From the NCBI GenBank assembly GCA_046092445.1, contig JBJTDR010000028.1:1-63008 (forward strand): a DNA stretch of 63,008 bases, in the 5' to 3' direction. The notes under the pieces were generated by a model. It had not been told where the DNA came from and ran no database searches. It saw nothing but the letters and a program-made list of their open reading frames with translations. The translations under genes and the position numbers were made by a program. The first letter of the stretch is position 1. The number at the start of each line of letters is the position of its first letter. Origin of the DNA: CAIUPE01 sp046092445. GTDB taxonomy: Bacteria; Pseudomonadota; Alphaproteobacteria; Rhizobiales; Beijerinckiaceae. Of the stretch, positions 51,796 to 60,215 are shown piece after piece.

Positions 51796-53303
51796 TGGTC
51801 AGGATCGCTGACAGAAATGGCTTTTTCCTCGGGTCGCAGTCGTTTCGATCGGCCATGAATGCATTCGTCGATCAGGAAGCGCTCCAGAATGTCCTTTACA
51901 GGCAGGCGAGAACGCTGAAGATCGCAGACTCGTATGGCGAACTTGGCGGTGCAGCTGCGAGCAGTGTCAACCTCAACTCACGAATTCGTGAAATCAGCAC
52001 GTTCGATGATGTCATCAAGATTGGAAAATCTTCGATATCGATAGCGAGCTCAGCTGCGACTTCTTTCAGCGCGTCCGCGGCCAAGCTGAAGAATGAAATA
52101 TTTGCCATCGGGAAAGGTGGCAATGCCGATGCCCGATTGGCCGCACAAAATGTCGTCAAGGAGCGTTTCGGTCTTATGATCGAAATGCTGAACACCAACG
52201 ACACGTCGACTTTTGTGTTTGGCGGGAAGGAGTCGAATACACCGCCCGTAATCAGCAAGGAAGAAATGCTGGATGGCACGCCGGGCAAGGCAGGGCTCAA
52301 GCAGCTGGTGACCGAGCGGGGGCAGGCCGACCTCGGTGCTGATTCTCTTGGGCGCACGGCGATTACGAGGACCGGGGCAGAAGTTGAATTTGCGGAAACA
52401 GTCGCCAATCTCCCGTTCGGGTTCAAGATTCAGAGTGTCACATCCACGTTGGACAATGCGACTGTGACCGGGCCGGTTGGAACGCCGCCAGTGGTGACTA
52501 CGGAATTCACGGGTGTGCCGGCGCTGGGGAAGTCCTTCACGGTCAAGCTCGGCTTGCCGGACGGATCATCAAAGGACGTTGTTTTGACCGTCGCGCTGGG
52601 TTCATCTGTCGGGGTTTTCAACCCGGGCAGCGATGCGGAGTCCACGGCCGAGAACTTTGCGACTGCTCTGACGAATACGATCAAATTTACAGCCCAGTCG
52701 GCGTTGGCCAGTGCCTCGGCGCTCGCAACTGCTCAGGACTTCTTCGCTGGAATTGATGCGAAGCCACTTCAACGGGTTCAGGGCCCGGATTTCAAGAATG
52801 CTACTGCGTTCACCACTGCAACGGATGAAAACACGACGAGGTGGTACAAGGGAACCGATACCGACACAGATCCTCGGCAGGATCGTCTGCTGGTCGCTTC
52901 ACAGCGTATCAAAGTGGGGATCGGGGTCAGGGCAAACGAAGCCGGATTCCAGAAGACGCTTGCTACACTTGGAGCTGTTCTTGCAACGACGTTTTCAACA
53001 GATGAACTGACCGCTGTTGCCCAGTTCAATGAAGGCAGAGATCGATCAATCCTTGCTGTTTCGTCTGCGATTCCGAGCATCGATGCAGTTTTACTCTCGC
53101 TCGGGACCTCCAAGGCGCTCGTCGAGGATGTGGAGAAAGGCAATATAACAACGAAGGAAATCATCAATCAGGCGCTCGATGATGTCGAAGGGGTTACGCT
53201 ACAGGAGACATCTGTCAAGCTGGTTGCGGTTCAAAACCAGATCGATCTGACATACAAGATCAGCGCAACCATTTTTAAACTGAGTTTCGCGCAGTATATG
53301 TAG
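51795..53303 (+). CDS. flgL: Flagellar hook-associated protein 3 FlgL (enlarged)
   Basis: Second junction protein. The C-terminal SVKLVAVQNQIDLTYKISATIFKLSFAQYM end fits FlgL and the internal NTNDTSTFVFGGKESNTPP is the flagellin-like STFLFGG region, but at 502 aa it is longer than typical FlgL (about 300-350). The extra sequence lies in the middle (about residues 200-310, rich in T/V/G). GTG 51792 or ATG 51795 may start it; both overlap flgK's stop. Convergent with flaF. Confidence 0.85.
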   Translation: MVRIADRNGFFLGSQSFRSAMNAFVDQEALQNVLYRQARTLKIADSYGELGGAAASSVNLNSRIREISTFDDVIKIGKSSISIASSAATSFSASAAKLKNEIFAIGKGGNADARLAAQNVVKERFGLMIEMLNTNDTSTFVFGGKESNTPPVISKEEMLDGTPGKAGLKQLVTERGQADLGADSLGRTAITRTGAEVEFAETVANLPFGFKIQSVTSTLDNATVTGPVGTPPVVTTEFTGVPALGKSFTVKLGLPDGSSKDVVLTVALGSSVGVFNPGSDAESTAENFATALTNTIKFTAQSALASASALATAQDFFAGIDAKPLQRVQGPDFKNATAFTTATDENTTRWYKGTDTDTDPRQDRLLVASQRIKVGIGVRANEAGFQKTLATLGAVLATTFSTDELTAVAQFNEGRDRSILAVSSAIPSIDAVLLSLGTSKALVEDVEKGNITTKEIINQALDDVEGVTLQETSVKLVAVQNQIDLTYKISATIFKLSFAQYM

Positions 53304-53345
53304 ACTTCATGCAAAATCGGTACTCGCCAGTCGGCGGAAAATGGC

Positions 53346-53738
53346 TTACGATGCCTTATCCGATTGTGACGGCGCCGGCTCGGTCATCAGACCTTGAGCG
53401 ATGGTTCGATTGATGTTGATGAGCACGTCCAGTTGTTCCGGACGCGTATCCGTGATGATATCGAGGGAACGGTTGAAGATAAAGATTGCGATATTGGCGA
53501 TATTGACCTTCAATTCGCGATCGAGCGGGTTGTCAGTTTCGGTCGCCGAGGTAACGAGAACAGTCCACAGTTTCCGATTATAAATGACCGCTTCATCAAG
53601 GTCCGAACGGTCCTTATCCCAATTATCCTGGACTGCTTTCAGTCGGTTAGCTGCCTTGATCAGTAATTGGGCTTCAAGTTGCCTCTGGGAAATCCCCGTA
53701 CGTGCTGTCTTTGCGTATGCGCTCAGTCCCTGATTCAT
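53346..53738 (-). CDS. flaF: Flagellar biosynthesis regulator FlaF
   Basis: 130 aa from the ATG at 53738 (MNQGLSAYAKTARTGISQRQLEA). FlaF is needed for flagellin synthesis and secretion in alphaproteobacteria and works with FlbT. It overlaps the end of flbT by 65 bases, as the flbT stop lies at 53674. Confidence 0.88.
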   Translation of the reverse strand: MNQGLSAYAKTARTGISQRQLEAQLLIKAANRLKAVQDNWDKDRSDLDEAVIYNRKLWTVLVTSATETDNPLDRELKVNIANIAIFIFNRSLDIITDTRPEQLDVLININRTIAQGLMTEPAPSQSDKAS

Positions 53739-54114
53739 CGTCAAGCAGCTCCGATTCGTAATCAACCAATTTTCCGGCGGATTTGATCGATTTATAGAGA
53801 TCACCGCTTAATATGTGGTTATTAATGTCTTCAAGTAACGGGATTGCACTCGGAACAGCTTTAGCGAATTCACGATAAAGCCGCATATACAATTCGAGGT
53901 GAACATCGACATTATCGTCTAGATACATGAGTTGGACGACAAAATAGAGTCTTTTCGCCGGCGTTGTTGCTTTTCTCTCCGGCAACACGTCCTTTTCGCG
54001 AAGAATGGGTGCAAAGCCCCGAATGAAGAGGCGGCATCGGGTATCGCCATTCTGTACAACGGCTTCCCCGATCACGATGCGTTCGCCAGGTTTTAAATCT
54101 ACTTTTAGAGCCAT
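53674..54114 (-). CDS. flbT: Flagellar biosynthesis repressor FlbT
   Basis: 146 aa from ATG 54114 (MALKVDLKPGERIVIG). FlbT binds the 5' part of flagellin mRNA and represses or promotes its translation depending on the species. The start matches family members and lies downstream of the terminator that ends the flagellin unit, so the longer frame to 54201 can be excluded. Its end overlaps flaF. Confidence 0.9.
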   Translation of the reverse strand: MALKVDLKPGERIVIGEAVVQNGDTRCRLFIRGFAPILREKDVLPERKATTPAKRLYFVVQLMYLDDNVDVHLELYMRLYREFAKAVPSAIPLLEDINNHILSGDLYKSIKSAGKLVDYESELLDDESGTERIRKDSTYGDFPEAT

Positions 54115-54153
54115 GCCAACTGCCTTCGAGACATCCTTGGCTTTCAAGTTAGC

Positions 54154-54189
54154 AAAAAAAGGCCAGCCACGCAAACGACGTGACTGGCC
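54154..54189 (-). terminator. Rho-independent terminator of the flagellin gene
   Basis: 11-bp imperfect stem GGCCAGTCACG / CGTGGCTGGCC (read on the minus strand) with a 7-nt loop, followed by seven T. It ends the flagellin transcript before flbT. Confidence 0.9.
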
Positions 54190-54252
54190 AAGTCTAGACA
54201 ATGGAATCCATTATCAGAGCAATATTCAAATTACTCCGGGTAATGAACCCAA

Positions 54253-55437
54253 TCAGAAGAGACGCGTGACTGCCGCATCGGACTGCGCGGCAAGCGAGAG
54301 CGTCGTCTGCGCCAATTGCTGGCGCGTATTGAGCGTGAGAAGGTTCGTTGACTCCTCGTTCTGATCTGCCATTGTGAGGGCATCGCTGCCTTCATTCAGG
54401 GTATCGATCATGTTTTTTGTGAATGTCGAGCGATTCTGGATCACTGTGAGGTTCGAGGCAAACACCGATGACTGCGCTGAGAGCTTGTCTGTTGCGCGTT
54501 TCAGGTTTGCCATTGCGGCCTGAACATCATCATTGCTGATAAAGTCGTTTGTCGCATCAGCGATGCCCATTTCTCCATTCGCTGTATAGTTAACGCCGTT
54601 GATCGTAATGGCGCTCGAGCCAGTTTCATTGAATGTGACCTTGAGATCCTGGCCTTGAAGAAGGTTTACACCGCCATAACCCGAATCCTGGATGGTTTGA
54701 TCAATCTGGCGGAGCATTTCATTGAACTGCGTCGCCATTGTCTTACGCGTTGAGTCTACGAAGTCGGTGCCAGCTGCAGCGACGGCTGAGCCTTCCGAGG
54801 TTTTGTCTCCAAGAAGCTTTTTAAAATTCGTATCGGAGTCGTCGGTTTCAATACTGACAGTTTTGCCGCTCGACGAGACGATCGAGAGATTACCACCAAC
54901 CAGCGATGCCCTTATAGCGGTGCCAGAGCCCTTCGGGTTCAGGTCGGTGTTCGAATTGATCCCGTCGATCAGGTCCTGAACGGTCGAATTGGCATCAAGC
55001 GTAATCACATCTTCAGCCGTTCCGCCGTCAACCGAGATGGAAATTTTCTTTCCCGACGTCATGTCGGTATCGCCGACCAATTTATCTGTTGCCTTGAGAG
55101 CGGTTGTAAGCGTTCCTGTGAGCGTATTGTTCTGCCCAGCCTGAAGCGCTTTGCCGACCAAGCCCTTTGCGCTGTCAATCAAGGAACGGATAGAGTCGAG
55201 GCCTTTGCTCGTGGCTTTCAAGACGCTTTGAGCCTGACCCATGTCATCCAGGAGACCAGATAATTCGTTCGCGCGGCTGGACAAACTTGCGGCGCGAAAA
55301 TAGTTGGCCGGATTATCAAGCGCGGAACCGACGCGCTTGCCAGAAGCAAGGCGTGCCTGTGTCTGCTGAACGGTCAGTGTATTGGACTGCAGAGCTGAGA
55401 GTGCACTGCGCATGCCGGAAGAGAGTGAAACTGCCAT
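54253..55437 (-). CDS. Flagellin
   Basis: Filament protein, 394 aa. N-terminal D0/D1 (SLSSGMRSALSALQSNTLTVQQ, RLASGKRVGSALDNPANYF) and C-terminal D0 (LLTLNTRQQLAQTTLSLAAQ) are conserved; a shortened central variable part carries a coiled pattern. No second flagellin is in the window. The upstream gap (55438-55700) contains a CGGTAAAATTGCCG palindrome at 55601 but no good sigma-54 match. Confidence 0.93.
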   Translation of the reverse strand: MAVSLSSGMRSALSALQSNTLTVQQTQARLASGKRVGSALDNPANYFRAASLSSRANELSGLLDDMGQAQSVLKATSKGLDSIRSLIDSAKGLVGKALQAGQNNTLTGTLTTALKATDKLVGDTDMTSGKKISISVDGGTAEDVITLDANSTVQDLIDGINSNTDLNPKGSGTAIRASLVGGNLSIVSSSGKTVSIETDDSDTNFKKLLGDKTSEGSAVAAAGTDFVDSTRKTMATQFNEMLRQIDQTIQDSGYGGVNLLQGQDLKVTFNETGSSAITINGVNYTANGEMGIADATNDFISNDDVQAAMANLKRATDKLSAQSSVFASNLTVIQNRSTFTKNMIDTLNEGSDALTMADQNEESTNLLTLNTRQQLAQTTLSLAAQSDAAVTRLF

Positions 55438-55600
55438 GATGAAAAACCTTCTGGTTAAAATTGAGATCCGTTCGCTCTAGTGTAGAGTGGATCGATTTCT
55501 CTTTTAGCGTGTATTTATTAATAATGGACTTCCATAATCATTTGGATTTTTATAAGAAATCATATTTCCCTGATCTGAGAGGCGCGTAGTAAACTGTTAT

Positions 55601-55614
55601 CGGTAAAATTGCCG
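55601..55614. promoter_or_regulatory. Palindrome upstream of flagellin
   Basis: CGGTAAAATTGCCG, similar to the elements upstream of flgE and flgI. It sits about 165 bases before the flagellin start. Confidence 0.5.
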
Positions 55615-55700
55615 AAAATTGACGATTTATGTTCAGATATGCGAGAATATCTTGTACACTCGAGAGCGCTCAAGGCGGTGGTCAGAGGATCGGTATTGTT

Positions 55701-56108
55701 TCAGCTGGCGGAATTAAGGTTCTTTTCCGCCCAGGCAAGGTTCTGCTGTCGTGCATAGGCGCGTAGTCGCAGGAGCGCTTGATCAGGGTTCTGGCTGATC
55801 GTCTGTCCAGATCGCTCATCTATGATCCGAAAGACGGGTTGATTTGTTGACCAATCCATAACCGTTTGACGTCGCGTCCGACTTCGCAGGTCGCTTTCGT
55901 CTCGATTTGATGGTATCGATGCGTTTGAAGTCACTTGCGGTGTTTGATTGTTTTCCGGGCGGTGCCGCATTTGAGCCAGCGCTGGAATGGCGGTTACGGC
56001 CCGCGCTTCGGGAAGATCGGTACCGACAGTGCCGATTTGCTGTGCTAATTGAGGTGTGTGCGGCGCAGGAGATGCCTGCGGGCGGCTTGGGAGGGTTGAA
56101 ATCTCCAT
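55701..56108 (-). CDS. FlaG-like hypothetical flagellar protein
   Basis: 135 aa from the ATG at 56108 (MEISTLPSRPQ). The N-terminal two thirds are Pro/Gln-rich and unstructured; the end QPVFRIIDERSGQTISQNPDQALLRLRAYARQQ recalls the C-terminal half of FlaG (VxxIID..TGE.I.QIP). No other motif. It lies between the flgN-like gene and flagellin, which supports a role in filament assembly. The match is weak. Confidence 0.5.
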   Translation of the reverse strand: MEISTLPSRPQASPAPHTPQLAQQIGTVGTDLPEARAVTAIPALAQMRHRPENNQTPQVTSNASIPSNRDESDLRSRTRRQTVMDWSTNQPVFRIIDERSGQTISQNPDQALLRLRAYARQQNLAWAEKNLNSAS

Positions 56109-56241
56109 GGCGTTCGTTCCCTGATCATTGCGATCAGATACCATAATAGGCGCCAATGATTAGGAAACACTCCTTGAATCTACTCAATTTCATTTCAATT
56201 TATCGGGAAATTAATCGATCACGACTGAGGTGGGTTCGTTT

Positions 56242-56718
56242 CTATAATTTCTTCGACAAGTGTAGCGGGGTTGTCATTGTTTCACGACTTACACGTGTCA
56301 TCTGAGCGCTGGAACCGTAGGTATCCAGGGTTCTGCTTTTAAGGGCGTCGGCCGTGACATCGCGAAGAAGTTTCTCCGAGACTGCCTTCACTGTCGCAAG
56401 TGTTCTCATGTTATGCTCGACGGCTGATTTCAGAGCTTCATGTCTCTCCTTCAGCCGGAGCAATGTCTTGGGGGCGAGCTTTTTCAGCGGGACCATCTGA
56501 CGCTTCATATCTTCCACTGATTGAAGGTAAGCTCCCGCAGCTTCAGCCTTTTTTTCTGTCAACGCGAAACTCTCGGTGAGGCGCGCTGCAGCGACGTGGG
56601 CTGTTTCCTGAGCGAGGATGGCTTCGAACGCTTCAAGCTTTTCGATGACATCAGCGCAGACCCGATCCGCCTCCTCGGCCGATAGCGGAGCCAATTGACC
56701 AGTGTAAAGATTTGTCAT
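56242..56718 (-). CDS. FlgN/FlbY-like export-chaperone candidate
   Basis: 158 aa, predicted all-helical. The start is coupled to flgJ (4-base overlap), so it is in the flgI-flgJ operon, the place where alphaproteobacteria encode FlbY, a FlgN-type protein. Long helices with heptads (LEAFEAILAQETAHVAAARL, LLRLKERHEALKSAVEHNM) and a short C-terminal tail fit a chaperone for FlgK/FlgL, but the sequence identity cannot be judged here. Confidence 0.6.
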   Translation of the reverse strand: MTNLYTGQLAPLSAEEADRVCADVIEKLEAFEAILAQETAHVAAARLTESFALTEKKAEAAGAYLQSVEDMKRQMVPLKKLAPKTLLRLKERHEALKSAVEHNMRTLATVKAVSEKLLRDVTADALKSRTLDTYGSSAQMTRVSRETMTTPLHLSKKL

Positions 56719-57020
56719 TGTGGGTGTCCTGCTGTGCTCTGTAGCCGGATGAGTTCGGAGTAGATTGATTGTGTGATCCCTACTCCGCCAGAGAGAGATA
56801 TGGTCTTGGCCATTTCCTCGGTGAGCATTCCGCGCCAGGCATCCCCACCGACACCTTCGGCAGCAAGGGGGCCTTCACCTGAAAGGTTACTCATCATTTG
56901 GCCGATCATGGTCGAAAGGTACACTGATTCAAAATCCTGAGCAGTCTTCCATGCCCGTTTGTGGATGTGGGGGGTACTTTTTAATGAATTGCCGACTGGC
57001 GAGGAGGTTGCCGCGTCCAT
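56715..57020 (-). CDS. flgJ: FlgJ rod-binding domain protein
   Basis: 101 aa. Only the N-terminal rod-binding domain (ESVYLSTMIGQMMS...WRGMLTEEMAKTISLSGGVGITQSIYSEL) is present; the muramidase domain of enterobacterial FlgJ is absent, as usual in alphaproteobacteria. The ATG overlaps the flgI stop by 1 base. Confidence 0.88.
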   Translation of the reverse strand: MDAATSSPVGNSLKSTPHIHKRAWKTAQDFESVYLSTMIGQMMSNLSGEGPLAAEGVGGDAWRGMLTEEMAKTISLSGGVGITQSIYSELIRLQSTAGHPQ

Positions 57021-58162
57021 TACATCACCTCTATTTCTGCTTGGAGAGCGCCGGCCGCCTTGATGGCCTGAAGTATGGAAATCATGTCTCTCGGTCCGAT
57101 CCCGAGTGCATTGAGGCCATCCACGAGTTCACTGAGGGCGATACCGTCTTTCAGAATAGCGAGTTTCTTGCTGCCTTGCTCGTCTACCTGAACGGTCGTC
57201 TGCGGAACAACGACTGTTTCTCCGTTTGCCAGCGGATTCGGCTGGCTCACTTGCGGCTGTTCATTGACGGCGATTGTCAGGTTTCCTTGAGCGATTGCAA
57301 CCGTTGAAACGCGGACGTTGCTGCCCATGACGATCACGCCCGAGCGCTCGTCGATGACGACCCGTGCGATCTGATCCGGAATGATCTGTAAAAGTTCGAT
57401 TTCGGAAATCATTTTGCTCATGCTGCCCTTGAAATCTTTCGGCATTGACAGCACGACGGTCGACGGATCGGTCGCTTCGGAAATTGACCCGCCCATGAAT
57501 TCGTTGATGATGGATGACATGCGCTGCGCTGTCGTCATATCCGGGTTTCGCAGCGATAAGCGGAGAGTTCTTGCATCCTTCAGCGCGAACTCGACTTCAC
57601 GTTCAATTATAGCTCCGTTTGCGATGCGACCTGAGGTAGGAACGCCGCGCGTAATGGATGCGGCAGCGCCCTCGGCCTGAAAGCCTGCGATCGCGACTGA
57701 ACCCTGTGCCACTGCATAGACATCTCCGGTAGCGCCGAGCAGCGGTGTGACGAGCAGTGTGCCGCCTTGAAGATTCTTTGCATCACCCAATGCCGACACG
57801 GTGACATCAATGCGGGTGCCGGATTGGGCAAAGGGCGGCAGGTTTGCGGTGACCATGACGGCGGCAACATTTGCCGTTCGAAGATTAGCACCCCGAGTGT
57901 TGACACCGAGACGTTCCAGCATCGCTGTAAGGCTCTGGCGGGTGAAAGGGGAATTGTTCAGTGAGTCGCCGGTTCCATTCAGGCCAACGACAAGACCATA
58001 CCCCACAAGCTGATTTTGCCGAATTCCCTCAACGGAGGCGAGATCCTTCACACGGACGGACTGGGCACTAGACGGCAGGGTGCAACATATCACCAGGATC
58101 GCCAGAGCGAATGTCGCTAGTTTCATGAACGCTAAAGGCCGGGAAGTTTCATATCGTGACAT
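57020..58162 (-). CDS. flgI: Flagellar P-ring protein FlgI
   Basis: Periplasmic P-ring subunit (about 380 aa). Signal peptide (LATFALAILVICCTLPSSAQ) and SVRVKDLASVEGIRQNQLVGYGLVVGLNGTGDS are diagnostic. ATG at 58162 is preceded by AAGGAT; other Met are possible. A sigma-54 promoter and CGGCAAAATTTGCC-like element lie upstream, in the gap shared with fliX. First gene of flgI-flgJ-flgN-like. Confidence 0.92.
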   Translation of the reverse strand: MSRYETSRPLAFMKLATFALAILVICCTLPSSAQSVRVKDLASVEGIRQNQLVGYGLVVGLNGTGDSLNNSPFTRQSLTAMLERLGVNTRGANLRTANVAAVMVTANLPPFAQSGTRIDVTVSALGDAKNLQGGTLLVTPLLGATGDVYAVAQGSVAIAGFQAEGAAASITRGVPTSGRIANGAIIEREVEFALKDARTLRLSLRNPDMTTAQRMSSIINEFMGGSISEATDPSTVVLSMPKDFKGSMSKMISEIELLQIIPDQIARVVIDERSGVIVMGSNVRVSTVAIAQGNLTIAVNEQPQVSQPNPLANGETVVVPQTTVQVDEQGSKKLAILKDGIALSELVDGLNALGIGPRDMISILQAIKAAGALQAEIEVM

Positions 58163-58190
58163 TGCGATCATCCTTTTCGATCTTGAGCAA

Positions 58191-58206
58191 TGCGAGACAT
58201 GTGCCA
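58191..58206 (-). promoter_or_regulatory. Sigma-54 promoter of flgI
   Basis: TGGCACATGTCTCGCA on the minus strand: TGGCAC at -24, GC at -12 with 10-bp spacing. The start codon is about 30 bases downstream. Same form as at 62826-62841. Confidence 0.8.
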
Positions 58207-58300
58207 TTTAGTCGATAACATTAAGTATTTAAAAAATATACATTTTCAATCCTTGATCAACTGCAATCCATGAGCGTCCGGGGTAAGTTTTTCATTTTCA

Positions 58301-58313
58301 GGCAAAATTTGCC
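58301..58313. promoter_or_regulatory. Enhancer-like palindrome between flgI and fliX
   Basis: Perfect 13-base palindrome GGCAAAATTTGCC about 100 bases upstream of the flgI sigma-54 promoter and 75 before fliX. Resembles the ftr-type sites used by FlbD in Caulobacter. Confidence 0.6.
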
Positions 58314-58319
58314 GGGGTC

Positions 58320-58334
58320 TTAACGATTGATTAA
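58320..58334. promoter_or_regulatory. CtrA-type box upstream of fliX
   Basis: TTAACGATTGATTAA fits the CtrA consensus TTAA-N7-TTAA exactly, 41 bases before the fliX start. In Caulobacter fliX is an early flagellar gene under CtrA. Confidence 0.75.
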
Positions 58335-58374
58335 TTCTCCTTGAGGATGCATGACGATCCAAACGGAGGGAAAA

Positions 58375-58794
58375 ATGCGTGTGAATGACAAGCCGTCTGC
58401 GCCGAAACTGCCTGTGGAGCGAATGGCAAAGGAGGGAAGCCGGACAGGCGCTGTTTTCAATGTCGCGTCAGATCAAGCATCTGTCATACGGAATGCAAAG
58501 ATCGCATCGGTTTTGTCGTCAGTTCCACTTGATGCGGTACTCGCGCTGCAGGGCGAGACCGACCAACCTGTTGCTCGGCGAAGACGGCTGGCGCGGCGCG
58601 GGCTTGCGATGGTGGATAAACTGGATCAGATCAAGATTTCGCTGCTTTCAGGTCATAGCGATTCACGCCATCTCGATGATCTTGCCATTCTCATCAACGA
58701 GAAGCGCGAGGACGATGTGCCCGAGGATTTGACGGAACTGCTGGACTCGGTCGACGTTCGTGTCGCCGTCGAACTTGCCAAACGCGGAAGATAG
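58375..58794 (+). CDS. fliX: Flagellar assembly regulator FliX
   Basis: 139 aa from ATG 58375 (GGAGGGAAAA just upstream). The core ALQGETDQPVARRRRLARRGLAMVDKLDQIKISLLSG and C-terminal DSVDVRVAVELAKRGR match FliX, which couples hook-basal-body assembly to FlbD activity. Divergent from flgI. Confidence 0.8.
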   Translation: MRVNDKPSAPKLPVERMAKEGSRTGAVFNVASDQASVIRNAKIASVLSSVPLDAVLALQGETDQPVARRRRLARRGLAMVDKLDQIKISLLSGHSDSRHLDDLAILINEKREDDVPEDLTELLDSVDVRVAVELAKRGR

Positions 58795-58921
58795 CCTGTT
58801 CTGCCGTGTTTTTTGCGTCGGACATTGTTCGCGCGATGCTTTATTGCGTGTTTCATCTGCCAAGGCTATAGAGACCTCGCTCCAGCAGAGGGGAATATTG
58901 CACTGATGCGTGAAGGATACA

Positions 58922-59338
58922 ATGTCAGAGACACTTGAAGTCACGTACCGTCCCTCTGAAGACGAACCCTTCATGAGCGACCGTCAGAGAGATTATTTCC
59001 GAAAAAAATTGCTGGTTTGGAAAGAGGAGCTCCTGTCGGAAGCCAAGGAAACACTGGTTCATCTTCAGACCGAGAGTGAAAATCACCCTGATGTGGCTGA
59101 TCGTGCGTCGTCGGAAACGGACAGGACGATTGAGCTGCGCTCGCGTGACCGGCAGAGAAAGCTGATCTCCAAGATCGATGCCGCCTTGATCCGGATCGAT
59201 GAGGGGACGTACGGTTTTTGTGAGGAAACGGGTGAGCCGATTTCGATCAAGCGCCTCGACGCGCGCCCGATTGCGACATTGTCAATTGAAGCGCAGGAAC
59301 GTCATGAACGCAACGAGCGCGTATTCCGGGATGATTGA
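58922..59338 (+). CDS. dksA: DksA/TraR family RNA polymerase-binding protein with Cys-poor zinc finger
   Basis: 138 aa from ATG at 58922 (GAAGGA upstream). The coiled-coil tip motif DVADRA and the helix SRDRQRKLISKIDAAL are DksA-like. The C4 zinc-finger region reads FCEETGEPISIKRLDARPIATLSIEAQ: only one Cys (about residue 100) remains. Such Cys-poor DksA paralogues can function without zinc. Its strong terminator follows; the gene lies in the flagellar cluster between fliX and flgH. Confidence 0.88.
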   Translation: MSETLEVTYRPSEDEPFMSDRQRDYFRKKLLVWKEELLSEAKETLVHLQTESENHPDVADRASSETDRTIELRSRDRQRKLISKIDAALIRIDEGTYGFCEETGEPISIKRLDARPIATLSIEAQERHERNERVFRDD

Positions 59339-59356
59339 GGTGCTTGGCGAAACGTG

Positions 59357-59391
59357 AACTGCCTCCCGCGGGAGAGACGGGAGGCAGTTTT
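59357..59391. terminator. Terminator between dksA and flgH
   Basis: 12-bp perfect stem AACTGCCTCCCG / CGGGAGGCAGTT with a 9-nt loop, followed by TT. It serves dksA and could serve the convergent flgH. Confidence 0.85.
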
Positions 59392-59438
59392 ATGCGCAGG
59401 GTTGAATGCGGGGAGCCCCCGCGCATGACTCTTCGTGA

Positions 59439-60194
59439 TCAGAATGGCAGGATGATATCGAGGACCTGCTGTCCGTAGCGTGCCTGCTGTACGTCGGTGA
59501 TTTGACCGCGACCACCATATGCAATGCGCGCCTCCGCAATCTTGGTCGATGTGATCGTATTGTCCGCCTCGATGTCTTCGGGTCGGACAATCCCTCCGAC
59601 GATCAATTCCCGCACTTCAAAGTTTACACGGACTTCCTGTCTGCCCTCGATAACAAGGTTTCCATTTGGCAGGAGCTGTGTGACGACAGCGGCTACCGTG
59701 GTTGCGAGTGTCTCCGAGCGGTCCACTGTTCCACGTCCCTGATTAGCGGTCGAAGAGTTTGTCTGCAGCAAAGGCGCAACGGAGGTGTTTCCGGGCAGGA
59801 TTGTCGGGATCACGGTTTCAAAGCCGAGTAATCGCGGCGTACTCAACGATTCAGTGTTCGACCGAGACCGCTGTGTCTCGTTGTCTATCTTTGCGCTGTC
59901 CTTCAAATTGACCTTTACGGTCAGAATATCACCGACCTGCTGGGCACGCTGGTCCTTGAAGAACGCTCTTGAGCCCTGCCGCCAGAGTGAATTCGGGGTG
60001 TGAGATGCGACCACCTCGGGCGGCATCGGCATCTGTACAGGGCGATAGCCGGAGCTGGCTGTCGGGTTTTCGATCGCTGACAGGGCGGGCGGGCGCCCGA
60101 CCTCGGCCAGCCGTTCCGCCGTGTTGCATCCGGCAAGCGGTATCGCACAGGCGACAAGGACGAAGCGAGTCTTGGAAGAAATCGACTTTTTCAT
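59439..60194 (-). CDS. flgH: Flagellar L-ring lipoprotein FlgH
   Basis: Outer-membrane L-ring subunit (251 aa). Lipobox PLAGC (Cys 23) after a signal peptide; GSRAFFKDQRAQQVGDILTVKV, VTQLLPNGNLVIEGRQEVRVNFE and REDIEADNTI-like VRPEDIEADNTITSTKIAEA are conserved. Last gene of flgF-flgG-flgA-flgH. Confidence 0.93.
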   Translation of the reverse strand: MKKSISSKTRFVLVACAIPLAGCNTAERLAEVGRPPALSAIENPTASSGYRPVQMPMPPEVVASHTPNSLWRQGSRAFFKDQRAQQVGDILTVKVNLKDSAKIDNETQRSRSNTESLSTPRLLGFETVIPTILPGNTSVAPLLQTNSSTANQGRGTVDRSETLATTVAAVVTQLLPNGNLVIEGRQEVRVNFEVRELIVGGIVRPEDIEADNTITSTKIAEARIAYGGRGQITDVQQARYGQQVLDIILPF

Positions 60195-60215
60195 GAAAAA
60201 TTCCTCTTTGCCCGG

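Noticed and set aside
55438..55700. Sigma-54 promoter upstream of flagellin
   Set aside because: I checked every GC doublet on the relevant strand and found none with GG at the required 10-bp spacing.
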